A stretch of 48,204 bases of DNA from an uncultured Clostridia bacterium. Its GTDB lineage: Bacteria > Bacillota > Clostridia > UBA1381. The stretch covers positions 1-48,204 of the forward strand of contig CANQQS010000005.1 in assembly GCA_947626045.1 (NCBI GenBank), in the 5' to 3' direction. Both the position numbers and the translations under genes were made by a program. The notes under the pieces are model-generated. The model ran no database searches, had not been told where the DNA came from, and was given only the letters and a program-made list of their open reading frames with translations. This document shows, in pieces, positions 16,552-26,235 of the stretch. The number at the start of each line of letters is the position of its first letter. Position 1 is the stretch's first letter.

Positions 16552-17193
16552 ATGACGGCAGTGTATATCGTACTCATTACAGCAGCCGTTATCGCGCTGA
16601 TAATATTTATCCCTATCGACGCGGCTTTTTCGGTGTCGTATGCGGAGAAAAACGCGGACGTGCGCCTTACGGTAAAATACTTCCCGATAAAGCTCAGCAT
16701 ACTGCCCGCGAAGGTCAAAAAGGACGCTGAAAAAGCGGCTGACGACGCGGAGAAGGGCGCGGAAAAGGAAAAGAAGGATATTGAAAAATCAAAGCGTCCG
16801 CTGTCACAGACGATAGGGCTTGCGCGCGAGGTCATAGAAGTGACGTGGGACGATATAAAAAAGCTCATACGCGACCTGTTCGCACGGACGCTCGCGGTAA
16901 AGAAATTTTACGTGAGCGCGAAGATAGGCACAGGCGACGCGATGTATACCGGTATCGCCTACGGCGCGGCGAACGCGTTTATATACGGTTTGCTCGGCTT
17001 TATCGACAATCACACGCGGCTTGACGACTGGAGCGTTGACATAAACGCAGACTATGACGGCTTCGTTATCGAAGGCGGCGCGGATATTACGGTGCGCACG
17101 CGCATTGCAAGCATTTTGGTTATAGGCTTTAAGGCGGCAATTATACTGCTTAAAATACTGAAAATTAACAGGAGGTTAAAGAACAATGGATGA
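16552..17193 (+). CDS. ytfI: DUF2953 protein (YtfI-like)
   Basis: Membrane-associated protein of 213 residues resembling the DUF2953 family, whose Bacillus member YtfI is encoded next to YtfJ. An N-terminal membrane helix (residues 3-21, VYIVLITAAVIALIIF) is followed by a Lys/Glu/Ala-rich coiled segment (about 58-85) and a C-terminal domain ending with a second hydrophobic stretch (ILVIGFKAAIILLKIL). ATG at 16552 follows AAGGAAG; the longer frame runs through repeat DNA and is not credible. It overlaps ytfJ by 8 bases. A sporulation-related role is suggested only by this pairing. Confidence 0.85.
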   Translation: MTAVYIVLITAAVIALIIFIPIDAAFSVSYAEKNADVRLTVKYFPIKLSILPAKVKKDAEKAADDAEKGAEKEKKDIEKSKRPLSQTIGLAREVIEVTWDDIKKLIRDLFARTLAVKKFYVSAKIGTGDAMYTGIAYGAANAFIYGLLGFIDNHTRLDDWSVDINADYDGFVIEGGADITVRTRIASILVIGFKAAIILLKILKINRRLKNNG

Positions 17194-17629
17194 AAACAAG
17201 GTGAGCGATTTATTCACGCTGGCGTCGGAAAAGTTCAAGGGACTTATCGACGCAAATTCCGTGGTCGGCGAACCGATGCCGGTCGGCGACGGAACGGTCA
17301 TTATCCCGATTTCAAAGGTGTCCTTCGGCTTCGGCGGCGGCGGCAACGAGTTTGAAAAGAAAAACTCCGCGGGTACGCGCTTCGGCGGCGGTGCGGGCGG
17401 CGGCGCATCGGTTCAGGCTGAGGCGTTTCTCGTGATAAACAACGGTAATGTGCGCCTTATACCTATGGACAGTCCGTCCACGCCGATTGACAAGGTAATC
17501 GACATGATGCCCGGTATTATTGACAAGGCGAACGGCTTTATAAGCTCCATGAGCGACAAGAGAGCCGCGAAAAAGGCGCAGCAAGCCGACGCGGCAGCAG
17601 ACACAACAGCACCCGAGGAGATTTTATGA
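17186..17629 (+). CDS. ytfJ: GerW/YtfJ family sporulation protein
   Basis: Protein of 147 residues of the YtfJ (GerW) family, which in Bacillus is produced in the forespore and affects germination with certain nutrients. The family core is visible: VVGEPMPVGDGTVIIPISKVSFGFGGGG, split here as VVGEPMPVGDGT and IPISKVSFGFGGGG, then a Gly-rich stretch, VQAEAFLVINNGNVRLIPM and a C-terminal helix. GGAGG is 10 bases upstream. Coupled to ytfI in front and, by ATGA, to the radical SAM gene behind. It supports a spore-forming or spore-derived lineage. Confidence 0.93.
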   Translation: MDENKVSDLFTLASEKFKGLIDANSVVGEPMPVGDGTVIIPISKVSFGFGGGGNEFEKKNSAGTRFGGGAGGGASVQAEAFLVINNGNVRLIPMDSPSTPIDKVIDMMPGIIDKANGFISSMSDKRAAKKAQQADAAADTTAPEEIL

Positions 17630-19467
17630 TAACAACACGAGATAAAATATTATCGGCTGTCACAAAGCCGACACGTTACACGGGCGGTGAGCTTAATTCC
17701 GTTATAAAGGACGGCTCCGCCTCGTTTGTGCGCTTCGGCTTTTGCTTTGCCGACATATACGAGATAGCCATGTCGCACCTCGGTCTTAAAATCCTCTACC
17801 ACACGCTTAACGAGCGCTCCGACACGTACTGCGAGCGCGTGTTTGCGCCGTGGACGGACATGGAGGACGAAATGAAAAAGCACGGTATGCGTCTTTTCGC
17901 GCTCGAGTCGGGCGACGAGGTGACGCATTTTGACCTGCTCGGCTTTACGCTCCAGTACGAACTTTGCTACTCCACGATCGTGAATATGCTTAATCTCGCC
18001 GAAATACCCGTTCTCGCGAAGGACAGGGATGAGACGTACCCGATAATATGCGGCGGCGGTCCCTGCGCGTACAACGCCGAGCCGGTGGCGGATATTTTCG
18101 ACTTCTTTATGATGGGCGAAGGTGAGGATATTATCCACGAGGTCGTGGACGAGTATGTCAAGTGGAAAAAGAGCGGCAAGAAAAACAAGCGCGACTATCT
18201 CGAGGCTATCGCGGAGATAGAGGGCGTTTACGTGCCGTCGTTTTACGATGTGGAGTACAACGATGACAACACGGTTAAAAGCGTCACGCCGAACAATCCC
18301 CATGCGAAGGCGAGGGTGAGAAAGCGCATAATGAGCGATTTCGCGTCGGCGTACACGCCCGAAACAATTATAGTGCCGTTCGGCGAGGTGGTACACGACC
18401 GCGTTATGCTTGAAATAATGCGCGGCTGCCTAAGGGGCTGCCGTTTCTGTCAGGCGGGGTACATATACCGTCCGCTTCGCGAGCGCAAGGCTGAGCGTCT
18501 GCTCGGTATCGCGGAAAATCTGCTTACGTGCAGCGGCTACGACGAGATTTCGCTGTCCTCGCTCTCGACGAGCGATTACGGCTCGCTAAAGGAGCTTACG
18601 GACGGACTTTTGAAGATAACCGAGGAAAAGAAAATCGGCTTGTCTCTCCCCTCTCTGCGTATCGACAACTTCTCGCTGGAGCTTATGGAGAAGGTGCAGA
18701 AGGTCAGAAAGACGGGTATAACGTTCGCGCCGGAAGCCGGCACGCAGCGGCTGCGCGACGTGATAAACAAGAATATAACCGAGGACGATGTGCTGAAGTC
18801 CGCAGATATGCTGTTCCGAGGCGGGTGGACGACTGTCAAGCTGTATTTTATGATAGGTCTGCCGTCGGAAACTATGGACGACGTGCGCGGCATAGCGGAG
18901 CTTGCGCAGAAGGTGCTGGATGTTTATTTCGCCGTGCCGAAGGAGGAGCGCGCGAAAAATATAAATATAACCGTCAGCACATCGAGCTTTGTACCAAAGC
19001 CGTTTACGGCGTTCCAGTGGGCGGCGCAGGACACGCGCGACATGCTCATAGAAAAGCAGGACGAATTGAAGAAGTCAATCCAATCAAAGCGCATACGCTA
19101 CAACTGGCACGACAACAAGACGAGTTACCTCGAAGGCGTGTTCGCGCGCGGCGACAGGCGGCTGTGTCCCGTTATAATAAAGGCGGCGGAGAACGGCTGC
19201 AAGTTTGACGCGTGGGGTGAGCATTTCAAGTTTGACACGTGGATGGATACGTTTAAGGAAATGGGCGTTGATCCCGATTTTTACACAACGCGCGAACGCG
19301 GCTACGACGAGGTTCTGCCGTGGGATCATATAGACGTGGGAGTTACAAAAAGCTTCCTTATGCGTGAAAACGAGAAAGCCAAACGAGCCGAAACGACGGC
19401 TAACTGCCGTCAGAAATGCGCCGGCTGCGGCGCGGCGTCGTTCGGCGCGGGGGTGTGCCATGAGTGA
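17626..19467 (+). CDS. Radical SAM protein with B12-binding-like N-terminus (TIGR03960 type)
   Basis: Large radical SAM enzyme of 613 residues. The N-terminal half (FGFCFADIYEIAMSHLGLK, ICGGGPCAYNAEPVADIFD, MMGEGED) has the layout of a cobalamin-binding-like Rossmann domain. The [4Fe-4S] motif is GCLRGCRFCQAG (CxxxCxxC) near residue 270, followed by EISLSSLSTSDYGSL. It ends in a Cys-rich tail (QKCAGCGAAS). The length and partner gene match the TIGR03960 family, always next to a DUF2344 protein. The reaction is not established to my knowledge. It overlaps gerW (ATGA) and the next gene (8 bases). Confidence 0.92.
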   Translation: MITTRDKILSAVTKPTRYTGGELNSVIKDGSASFVRFGFCFADIYEIAMSHLGLKILYHTLNERSDTYCERVFAPWTDMEDEMKKHGMRLFALESGDEVTHFDLLGFTLQYELCYSTIVNMLNLAEIPVLAKDRDETYPIICGGGPCAYNAEPVADIFDFFMMGEGEDIIHEVVDEYVKWKKSGKKNKRDYLEAIAEIEGVYVPSFYDVEYNDDNTVKSVTPNNPHAKARVRKRIMSDFASAYTPETIIVPFGEVVHDRVMLEIMRGCLRGCRFCQAGYIYRPLRERKAERLLGIAENLLTCSGYDEISLSSLSTSDYGSLKELTDGLLKITEEKKIGLSLPSLRIDNFSLELMEKVQKVRKTGITFAPEAGTQRLRDVINKNITEDDVLKSADMLFRGGWTTVKLYFMIGLPSETMDDVRGIAELAQKVLDVYFAVPKEERAKNINITVSTSSFVPKPFTAFQWAAQDTRDMLIEKQDELKKSIQSKRIRYNWHDNKTSYLEGVFARGDRRLCPVIIKAAENGCKFDAWGEHFKFDTWMDTFKEMGVDPDFYTTRERGYDEVLPWDHIDVGVTKSFLMRENEKAKRAETTANCRQKCAGCGAASFGAGVCHE

Positions 19468-20113
19468 TTATATTTTAAAATATTCGCGCGACGAGCGCGT
19501 CAAATACATTTCACATCTCGACTTCATGCGTCTGTTCCACAGGACGATACGGCGCACGGGTTTGAATTTTGTGTTCAGCCAGGGGTTTAATCCGCACCCA
19601 ATTATGACCGTTGCGCAGCCGCTGTCGGTGGGCGTGACGTCCGACTGCGAATATATGCGCGTGTCATTCGACTGTGACCTTGACGCGGACGAGATAATGA
19701 GTACGATAAACGCCGCGCTCCCGCCGGGGTATAAAATACTCGCGGCGAAGAAGGTACATGGTAAGGAAATCGACCTCACTAAGCTCGACCGCGCGGTGTA
19801 CAACGTCGAGCTTGAATACGAGGGAAGCGCGGACGTTGACGCGCTGATGGCGCACGACGAGTTGATCGTGCCGAAAAAGACGAAAAGCGGCGTTAAGGAC
19901 TCCGACATACGTCCGTACATCTATTCCCTTGAAAAAACAAGTGATGACGGTAAAACGCTCACGCTTACAATGTGCGTCGCGGTCGGAAGTGCGTACAATT
20001 TAAAGCCGCAAAGCGTGATCGACGCAATGGAAAAGTACATTCCAAACTTCCGCGCGGGATTTATGAACGTACACCGCGCGAGCATGACGTGTGGCGGCAG
20101 CGAGCCGCTGTGA
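19460..20113 (+). CDS. DUF2344 / TIGR03936 protein, partner of the radical SAM enzyme
   Basis: Protein of 217 residues starting MSDYILKYSRDERVKYISHLDFMR, followed by RTIRRTGLNFVFSQGFNPHP, the signature of the TIGR03936 (DUF2344) family. It is regularly fused or adjacent to the TIGR03960 radical SAM protein, suggesting a common modification pathway. ATG at 19460 overlaps the upstream stop; the longer upstream frame is a shadow of the radical SAM gene. In many Clostridia this pair is followed by rng and rplU-rpmA; here the operon simply ends. Confidence 0.9.
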   Translation: MSDYILKYSRDERVKYISHLDFMRLFHRTIRRTGLNFVFSQGFNPHPIMTVAQPLSVGVTSDCEYMRVSFDCDLDADEIMSTINAALPPGYKILAAKKVHGKEIDLTKLDRAVYNVELEYEGSADVDALMAHDELIVPKKTKSGVKDSDIRPYIYSLEKTSDDGKTLTLTMCVAVGSAYNLKPQSVIDAMEKYIPNFRAGFMNVHRASMTCGGSEPL

Positions 20114-20163
20114 CATAATTGGCATACTTCATAATTTTTCGGATAATTTTGCCGTAATTACTA

Positions 20164-20192
20164 TTGAAATCCAATAAAAGATGTGCTATAAT
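20164..20192 (+). promoter_or_regulatory. Promoter of the VOC-SDR operon
   Basis: TTGAAA (20164-20169) and TATAAT (20187-20192), 17-base spacer with TGC before the -10; 39 bases before the VOC gene. Confidence 0.85.
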
Positions 20193-20231
20193 GTTGATAA
20201 GAATAACAATATTTAAAGGAGAGTGATTTAC

Positions 20232-20621
20232 ATGGTATACGGCATAGAGCATATAGCCGTTGTTTCCAAGGATACTGCGGCACTTAAGGACTGGTACATG
20301 GACATGTACGGCGGCAGAGTTGTGTACGACAACGGCAAAGGCACGTACTTCCTGCAGTTCCCCGACGGCAGCATGATCGAGTTTGTAACGGCTCAGGCTG
20401 ACAAGCCCGACGACGTTGAAAAGAGCGCGGGTATACGTCATATCGCGTTCGCCGTTTCACCGAAGGCTTTTGACGAAATCGTCGCGAAACTTAAGGCAGA
20501 CGAGAGAGTTGAGGAGGTACACGACGTAAGCGAAAACGCGAAGGGGCTTAAAACGTATTGGTACAAGGATATTGAGGGCAATTTCAGTCATCTGATATAC
20601 CGCCCCGACCCGCTTTTATAA
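20232..20621 (+). CDS. VOC-superfamily (glyoxalase/bleomycin resistance-like) protein
   Basis: Small metalloprotein fold of 129 residues. GIEHIAVVSKDTAALKDWYM at the start and GIRHIAFAV in the middle are the two beta-alpha-beta-beta-beta modules of a vicinal-oxygen-chelate protein, with His residues and a late Glu (DIEGNFSHLIY) as likely metal ligands. ATG at 20232 has AAAGGAG at 8-base spacing; a GTG three codons earlier is less likely. It is followed 50 bases later by the SDR gene and probably shares its transcript, which hints at sugar-acid or ketone metabolism. The exact substrate is unknown. Confidence 0.88.
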   Translation: MVYGIEHIAVVSKDTAALKDWYMDMYGGRVVYDNGKGTYFLQFPDGSMIEFVTAQADKPDDVEKSAGIRHIAFAVSPKAFDEIVAKLKADERVEEVHDVSENAKGLKTYWYKDIEGNFSHLIYRPDPLL

Positions 20622-20671
20622 GTTAATATTTAATATTAAAATACAAACAAAACAAGGAGGAAAAATTAATT

Positions 20672-21472
20672 ATGAGTGATTACTTAAACTTCAGCCTTGA
20701 AGGCAAGGTTGCGCTCGTAACAGGCGCAAGCTACGGCATCGGCTACGCTATCGCTTCGGCGTTCGCGAAGTCGGGCGCGAAAATCGTTTTCTGCGACATC
20801 AAGCAGGAGTTCGTTGACAAGGGACTTGCGTCCTACACGGCGGACGGTATCGACGCGAAGGGTTACGTTTGCGACGTTACCAACGAAGCAATGGTACAGG
20901 ACATGGTAGCGAAAATCGAAGCCGAGGTCGGCGTTATCGACATTCTTGTCAACAACGCGGGTATCATTAAGAGAATACCGATGTGCGACATGACGCCGGA
21001 GGAATTCAGAGCGGTTATCGACGTTGACCTGAACGCTCCGTTCATCGTATCGAAGGCGGTTATCCCCGCAATGATCAAGAAGGGTCACGGCAAGATTATA
21101 AACATCTGCTCGATGATGTCGGAACTCGGACGCGAAACTGTTTCGGCATACGCTGCCGCAAAGGGCGGTCTCAAGATGCTCACGAGAAACATCTGCGCGG
21201 AGTACGGCGCGTACAACATCCAGTGCAACGGCATTGGTCCCGGTTACATCGCAACGCCGCAGACCGCGCCGCTTCGCGAGAAGCAGCCGGACGGTTCAAG
21301 ACATCCGTTCGACCAGTTCATCTGCGGACGTACACCTGCCGGCAGATGGCTGCAGGCTGAGGAGCTTACGGGCCCCGCGGTATTCCTCGCGTCGGACGCG
21401 TCGAACGCCGTAAACGGTCACGTGCTTTACGTAGACGGCGGTATCCTTGCCTACATCGGCAAACAGCCGTAA
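20672..21472 (+). CDS. SDR oxidoreductase, gluconate 5-dehydrogenase-like
   Basis: NAD(P)-dependent short-chain dehydrogenase of 266 residues. TGASYGIG (about residues 18-25) binds the cofactor, NNAG follows, and the catalytic residues are Ser in INICSMMS and YAAAK. The N-terminal FSLEGKVALVTGASYGIG and the C-terminal GPAVFLASDASNAVNGHVLYVDGG match gluconate 5-dehydrogenase-type SDRs, which interconvert gluconate and 5-ketogluconate. Asp in FCDIK suggests NAD(H) preference. AAGGAGG is 12 bases upstream. The codon pattern here is regular and C-ending (many ATC, AAC), which suggests high expression. The sugar-acid specificity is inferred. Confidence 0.88.
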   Translation: MSDYLNFSLEGKVALVTGASYGIGYAIASAFAKSGAKIVFCDIKQEFVDKGLASYTADGIDAKGYVCDVTNEAMVQDMVAKIEAEVGVIDILVNNAGIIKRIPMCDMTPEEFRAVIDVDLNAPFIVSKAVIPAMIKKGHGKIINICSMMSELGRETVSAYAAAKGGLKMLTRNICAEYGAYNIQCNGIGPGYIATPQTAPLREKQPDGSRHPFDQFICGRTPAGRWLQAEELTGPAVFLASDASNAVNGHVLYVDGGILAYIGKQP

Positions 21473-21488
21473 TTTAAAACCGACATAC

Positions 21489-21519
21489 AAAACCGCCGCA
21501 AAATTGCGGCGGTTTTTTT
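21489..21519 (+). terminator. Intrinsic terminator after the SDR gene
   Basis: Stem ACCGCCGCAA / TTGCGGCGGT followed by seven T (21513-21519), 17 bases past the SDR stop. Confidence 0.92.
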
Positions 21520-21547
21520 AACGGTTCGCTCATGGATTAATGCAAAG

Positions 21548-21575
21548 AAAAAGCAGGGCTTGCGCCCTGCTTTTT
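21548..21575. terminator. Bidirectional terminator between SDR and esterase genes
   Basis: Perfect 12-base arms AAAAAGCAGGGC / GCCCTGCTTTTT around TTGC. It lies 11 bases beyond the stop of the minus-strand esterase gene, which it mainly serves. Confidence 0.92.
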
Positions 21576-21585
21576 GAATTATGAA

Positions 21586-24500
21586 TTACTGTTCTTTGAT
21601 GTGCGTATCCTTAGCTTGATTGAATGCGTCGCTTCCGCCCTCAATCTCATCAAGGCAATCGAAGATATATTCGGCAATCCAGTTGCCTAACTGCGCTCTA
21701 TAGTGGTTATGGTCTACATACCAGCTTGCTATCAAGTCTGCCGCATTCTCAAAGCTTGTGCTGTTTGCAGTGTTATATGCGGTAATCTTAGACGGATCAT
21801 CCACATATGTGTTGAAATAATCCTGACCCGCATAACCGAGCTCAATTATATTAAGGTTGTATTCCTCGGCAATCTTTCTGAGTTCGCCGTTACGAGCCCC
21901 TGTACCGCGGTTGTTAGTAAAGCGTCCGCCTGACATATTACCGCCCCATGAACCATTTGTCGGACCGTCCGGAGTAGCCGTTACGATTACAGGAATACCG
22001 CCTCTCTGCTGAACAGCCTCAACATAATATTTTCTCATAAGTATCGGATAAGCAGCATATTCGTTACCGTTTTCACCTCTTGAATTGATGCCCATATTGA
22101 TGGTAACATAGTCGCCTTCTGCAACTTGCAGAAGTACCGCTTCAACTCTAGCCTGATTATAGAAGTTTACAGAGTCGCGTCCTGCCATACCATGATTATA
22201 GAAGTTCGAGAACGCATCAGGAAGATCAACATTTCCTGCGGTTGCACAATTACCCCATGAATAACCGCCGTTATCAGCATTGCTTGTTGTTGAGTCACCT
22301 ATAGCAAATATTGCAGGTTTTTCACGTTTTGCCGGAGCAGCTTTCTGCGAAATTGAGAGCTGTGTTACCGTCGAATCAGCAGCGAATGTTACGTCCAAGA
22401 TTCCATCGCATACAGCCACGTCAAACTGACTGCCGGATTTTGAAAGACCCGTTACGTTAGCGCCCGCCTTAACAGCGTCGTCAACTATTTCAACATTCAT
22501 TGTTGCCGATGTTGTATTAACCGCAACAGTATAGTTTCCGTTGGGAAGCTTTGCCTTGAACTTATATGCAGCGCTGCCTCCTACATTGTTCGCAGCCGCC
22601 GTAAGACCGTTTACGGCTTCAAATCCATAACCTAAGTTATCGGTATACAATGTTTCGTTTGTAACCTGAGTATAACCCTCTACAGCTTCTGTTCCGAATG
22701 TATAACTCAAACCGTGAACATTTACCTGAACCTTTGCCGATAATCCATCGGCATTCGTAGCCTTTACATAGAATATTGACGGAGAAGCTCCTGCCGCAAC
22801 GGTAATTGTCAGCGCGCCGTCCTTTTCCTCCGAAGTAACTCCTGTCGGCAACTTATCAAGAGCATTGATACCCGTACGGTCAAGGAACGAATACTCTATT
22901 GTATCCGGATTAGGAGCCTGTTCTCCCTTGCCCGGCTTTGTCGAAGCCTTGTAAGTAGCTGTTGCCGCAGCTTCACCCGTGAACGGAATGGTCAGTGACG
23001 ACTTAGACTCGTCAAACGACACAACACTCGATGTGTTGAGCAGTGTAATTTCAACTGTCTTTGTTACAGTACCCATAGTAGCTCTTACCGTAACCTTGTC
23101 AGCCGCGCCCTTGCTTACCTTCAATGTAGCGTTCTGACCTGCCGGTACAAGCTCTACGCCCTGAGGCTCTCCTTCAAGTGACCAAGTTACATCACCGCTG
23201 AGCTTAATGCCTTCGGCAGTGTAGCAGTTTGCAACGAGTGAAACATCATTTGTTGTTCCGTCTTCTTCGGGAACCTGTATAGTATCAGGGTTGGCAATAA
23301 CATCCATATGGTCTACCGCCGCCGTATATGCCCTTATGCTGTTCAGATAGAACGGCCAGCCGCTGTCTACACACATGTATTTCTCTGTAATCTTTGTTCC
23401 TGCTACGTCCGTAACTGAACCTACAAGACTACTGTCAGCATTGTTGTAAAGATATACCGAATAAACTGCTGTTGCAGGATTGCTTGTTACAACAAGCTTA
23501 TACCATGTATCCTTTGCAACATTTTCTATCTTTTCAGTTCCTACATTCAGATTTGTACCGTCATAAGCAACAGTCCATTCAGGAGTAGCACCACTATTGT
23601 TCGGAGTATTGCTCCATACGCCTAATCTTGAATTGCCGTCAAATTTAACAACCGCCTCTACAACATACTGCTGTGACTGAGCAGGGAAGCTGTATGTTCC
23701 GATAATCGAGCTTCCTGTTCCGCCGAGTGAACCGCCCTTATCTGTGAACATAATAGCTTTCTTGCCCGACGCTGCGTCCTTTACGAGAACCGCATCTCTT
23801 GACGGTGAAGAACCAACCATGCTCCAGTTGTTGAGAACCGTATCCCAACCGGTATTCGTTCCGGCTGTAATATGATAGCCTACAACATTATCCTTAAGAT
23901 CGTCCATGCTTACAGGATAACCTGCAACAGGAATGAACTGTCCTTCAACGGCTGTCGGAGTGATTACAGCATACGGAACCTGAGCTGACTTTTCAGCATC
24001 GTCCTCATTCTTTGTATACTTCACTGTAGCCTTTATATATCCGAAGCAGCCCTCGCCGCCCTGTCTGATATAAAGGTTTATCTGATCATCCGTGTTTTCT
24101 ATTTCCTCAAGACGAACATATCCGTCGTCTCCTTCACCTGCTATAGTCCACGTAACATCACAGTCAGCTGTAATATCCTGTCCTATATCGCTTAGAACCT
24201 TAACGCTGTAGAGCTTTTTCTCAACAGCATTCTCACCTTCAGGATCTTCATTTACCGGATAATTATATCTCGTATCGCCCGGCGTAATCTGAATCTCACC
24301 TATGCTCTGAACATATTCCGGATCAAGATGATATGTAGCCGTCAAATTCAAAGGCTCGGTTATAGCCTTAGCCTGAAGATCTTCGGTTGACAAAACATCG
24401 TCTGTATCTCCGACTTTCCAGCCGTCGAAAATGTATCCCTCTCTTGCCGTATCGGGAATCTTGGCGGGATTTTCACCATCTTTTACCTGTTCTCTCGTGA

Positions 24501-26160
24501 TTGTGCCGTTTACGTCATATACGATTTCATGATATGTATCCTTTGATGTTTCAACAGTAATCTTCATATCGTGAATCATATACGTCATAGCAGACCACGA
24601 GTATACGCCCATTGTGTCGATAGAGTTAATGCCGTTTGTGATAGAACCTGATACGGCATGCGAACCAATGTTACCTGTAATTGTCGAATTTGCAAAGTCA
24701 ATAACAAGAGTAACCTCTTCTTCTTTGTCAACATCAAATTTTCCGTTTCCATTTGCGCCTACGCCGCTTACATAAACTCGCTTGTCAACGTTGCCGCCGC
24801 ATACGCCGTATACAACAGCTGAACCTACTACATCCTGCCAGCCGTCTCTTGCGTATACAGCCAAATCCTCATCATAGAAACCTATTGCGCTTCGTCCACC
24901 GCTCGATACGGTTTCCTTATACGTAATAGTAATCTTTGTAGGCTGTTCCATACCATGTTTTGTGTACGGAGTTAAATCAAGCTTTGACCATTGCTTGCTG
25001 TTTCCGATTGAAATCGACTCTGTACCTGTCGCCTCATCATATGTTCCGCCCGTATCAAACTTAGATAAGTCAACATCTACCGTATCATAATAATTCTTAT
25101 TCGGGTCAGCTGTCGGTTCCGGCGTAGGCGTCGGAGCTTCTGTCGGTTCAGATGTCGGCTCATCCGTCGGATTGGTGGTCGGTGCCGTTGTTTCAACCGG
25201 CGGTTCAACGCCGTTTTCAACCGTCAGCGCGCCGCAAACCGGCATAAGCGGATCGTCGCCGTCCAAAGCTGTCCATACCATAAGCTTCGAACCGTTTACA
25301 GCGTCCTTTAACTCCTGCGTAGCAACGCCGTCCGTAAATGTGAGCGGATATACCGACGCGGACTTGAGAGCCGTTCCGCTGTACTGCGCGTAAATAAGCA
25401 CAGCCTTTGCGGCATCGTCGGTTTTTACCGTTACAACGCCGTCGGCATATGTTATTCCGTCAGCCGCCGGAGCTGTTGTCGCCGTCGGGTCTGCCGTTAC
25501 AGCCGGATCCGTTGTCGCCGTAGGATCGGTTGTCGCTGTCGGGTCGGTTGTTTCAGCCGGAGCCGTTGTTTCAGTCGGATCATCTGCCGTAGCCGCGGTT
25601 ACGTCAATACCTACAATATCCGGCGCCCATGCCTCGTTTACATTTGTACCGAATATCAAGCTGTTTTCACCGGCAGCAAGAGCTACGTCGTCAAATGTAT
25701 ATGTAAATACATCTCTTGCGCCTTCATCCGATATTTTTGTCCACAACGACGCATATTCGGCATCGTCCGTTACAGTTGGGAACTTATACACATTCTCTCC
25801 AACCTGTAAATCGATTCTTCTTGCCGACTGTCCCATAGCGGTAACTTTAACGTCATAATCACCCGCGGTTTCTTCCGTAACCTTAAAGGTAACCGTTCCG
25901 CCCGGCTTGTCTTGGTATGTACCCGGCGTAGCGCCCTCAATGCCGCCGCTTACCGAGCCTATGTACGTCACACTCACCGACTCGCCGTCGATAGTTGTGT
26001 CTCTGGAATCGGTTGTTATATCCGAGTTGGAATGAACAGCCACATCAGCGCCGTACTGCGGAGCAGTCCATGCCGCGCTTGCGGGAATCACAAACGCAAA
26101 CTGCGCCGCCATTGCAAGTGTTGCCACACCCGCAATGAATTTTTTGAAATTTCCTTTCAT
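21586..26160 (-). CDS. Secreted multidomain SGNH / CE12-like esterase (rhamnogalacturonan acetylesterase type)
   Basis: Exported protein of 1524 residues. In order: signal peptide (cut near PASAA, ~29); galactose-binding-like domain (~30-190); Thr/Pro/Asp linker of degenerate TTDPTA repeats (~190-233); small beta domain; second P/T/E linker; lectin-like domain (~358-538); one InlB-type repeat (GYIFDGWKVG); Ig-like domain; LamG-like domain (~745-950); further Ig-like domains; CE12-type N-domain (TLYTDNLGYGFEAV); and SGNH catalytic domain (~1280-1505) with AIGDSTTS (Ser), GYSWGNC (Gly), MGINSRGE (Asn) and DHNHY (Asp, His). Such enzymes remove acetyl groups from pectic polysaccharides. No anchor is seen, so it is probably released. 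GGAGAGGAG precedes the ATG. A hand count of one 60-base line gave 28 G+C against 39 in the radical SAM gene. Confidence 0.88.
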   Translation of the reverse strand: MKGNFKKFIAGVATLAMAAQFAFVIPASAAWTAPQYGADVAVHSNSDITTDSRDTTIDGESVSVTYIGSVSGGIEGATPGTYQDKPGGTVTFKVTEETAGDYDVKVTAMGQSARRIDLQVGENVYKFPTVTDDAEYASLWTKISDEGARDVFTYTFDDVALAAGENSLIFGTNVNEAWAPDIVGIDVTAATADDPTETTAPAETTDPTATTDPTATTDPAVTADPTATTAPAADGITYADGVVTVKTDDAAKAVLIYAQYSGTALKSASVYPLTFTDGVATQELKDAVNGSKLMVWTALDGDDPLMPVCGALTVENGVEPPVETTAPTTNPTDEPTSEPTEAPTPTPEPTADPNKNYYDTVDVDLSKFDTGGTYDEATGTESISIGNSKQWSKLDLTPYTKHGMEQPTKITITYKETVSSGGRSAIGFYDEDLAVYARDGWQDVVGSAVVYGVCGGNVDKRVYVSGVGANGNGKFDVDKEEEVTLVIDFANSTITGNIGSHAVSGSITNGINSIDTMGVYSWSAMTYMIHDMKITVETSKDTYHEIVYDVNGTITREQVKDGENPAKIPDTAREGYIFDGWKVGDTDDVLSTEDLQAKAITEPLNLTATYHLDPEYVQSIGEIQITPGDTRYNYPVNEDPEGENAVEKKLYSVKVLSDIGQDITADCDVTWTIAGEGDDGYVRLEEIENTDDQINLYIRQGGEGCFGYIKATVKYTKNEDDAEKSAQVPYAVITPTAVEGQFIPVAGYPVSMDDLKDNVVGYHITAGTNTGWDTVLNNWSMVGSSPSRDAVLVKDAASGKKAIMFTDKGGSLGGTGSSIIGTYSFPAQSQQYVVEAVVKFDGNSRLGVWSNTPNNSGATPEWTVAYDGTNLNVGTEKIENVAKDTWYKLVVTSNPATAVYSVYLYNNADSSLVGSVTDVAGTKITEKYMCVDSGWPFYLNSIRAYTAAVDHMDVIANPDTIQVPEEDGTTNDVSLVANCYTAEGIKLSGDVTWSLEGEPQGVELVPAGQNATLKVSKGAADKVTVRATMGTVTKTVEITLLNTSSVVSFDESKSSLTIPFTGEAAATATYKASTKPGKGEQAPNPDTIEYSFLDRTGINALDKLPTGVTSEEKDGALTITVAAGASPSIFYVKATNADGLSAKVQVNVHGLSYTFGTEAVEGYTQVTNETLYTDNLGYGFEAVNGLTAAANNVGGSAAYKFKAKLPNGNYTVAVNTTSATMNVEIVDDAVKAGANVTGLSKSGSQFDVAVCDGILDVTFAADSTVTQLSISQKAAPAKREKPAIFAIGDSTTSNADNGGYSWGNCATAGNVDLPDAFSNFYNHGMAGRDSVNFYNQARVEAVLLQVAEGDYVTINMGINSRGENGNEYAAYPILMRKYYVEAVQQRGGIPVIVTATPDGPTNGSWGGNMSGGRFTNNRGTGARNGELRKIAEEYNLNIIELGYAGQDYFNTYVDDPSKITAYNTANSTSFENAADLIASWYVDHNHYRAQLGNWIAEYIFDCLDEIEGGSDAFNQAKDTHIKEQ

Positions 26161-26206
26161 TTAATTCTCTCCTCTCCTATTTGATTTTAATAAATCAGTT
26201 GTATAA

Positions 26207-26235
26207 ATTATACTATAATTCATCGGATTTGTACA
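26207..26235 (-). promoter_or_regulatory. Probable promoter of the esterase gene
   Basis: Minus strand -10 TATAAT (26207-26212) is perfect; the -35 is weak (TGTACA, 26230-26235) at 17-base spacing. An activator or an alternative sigma factor is possible. Confidence 0.45.
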
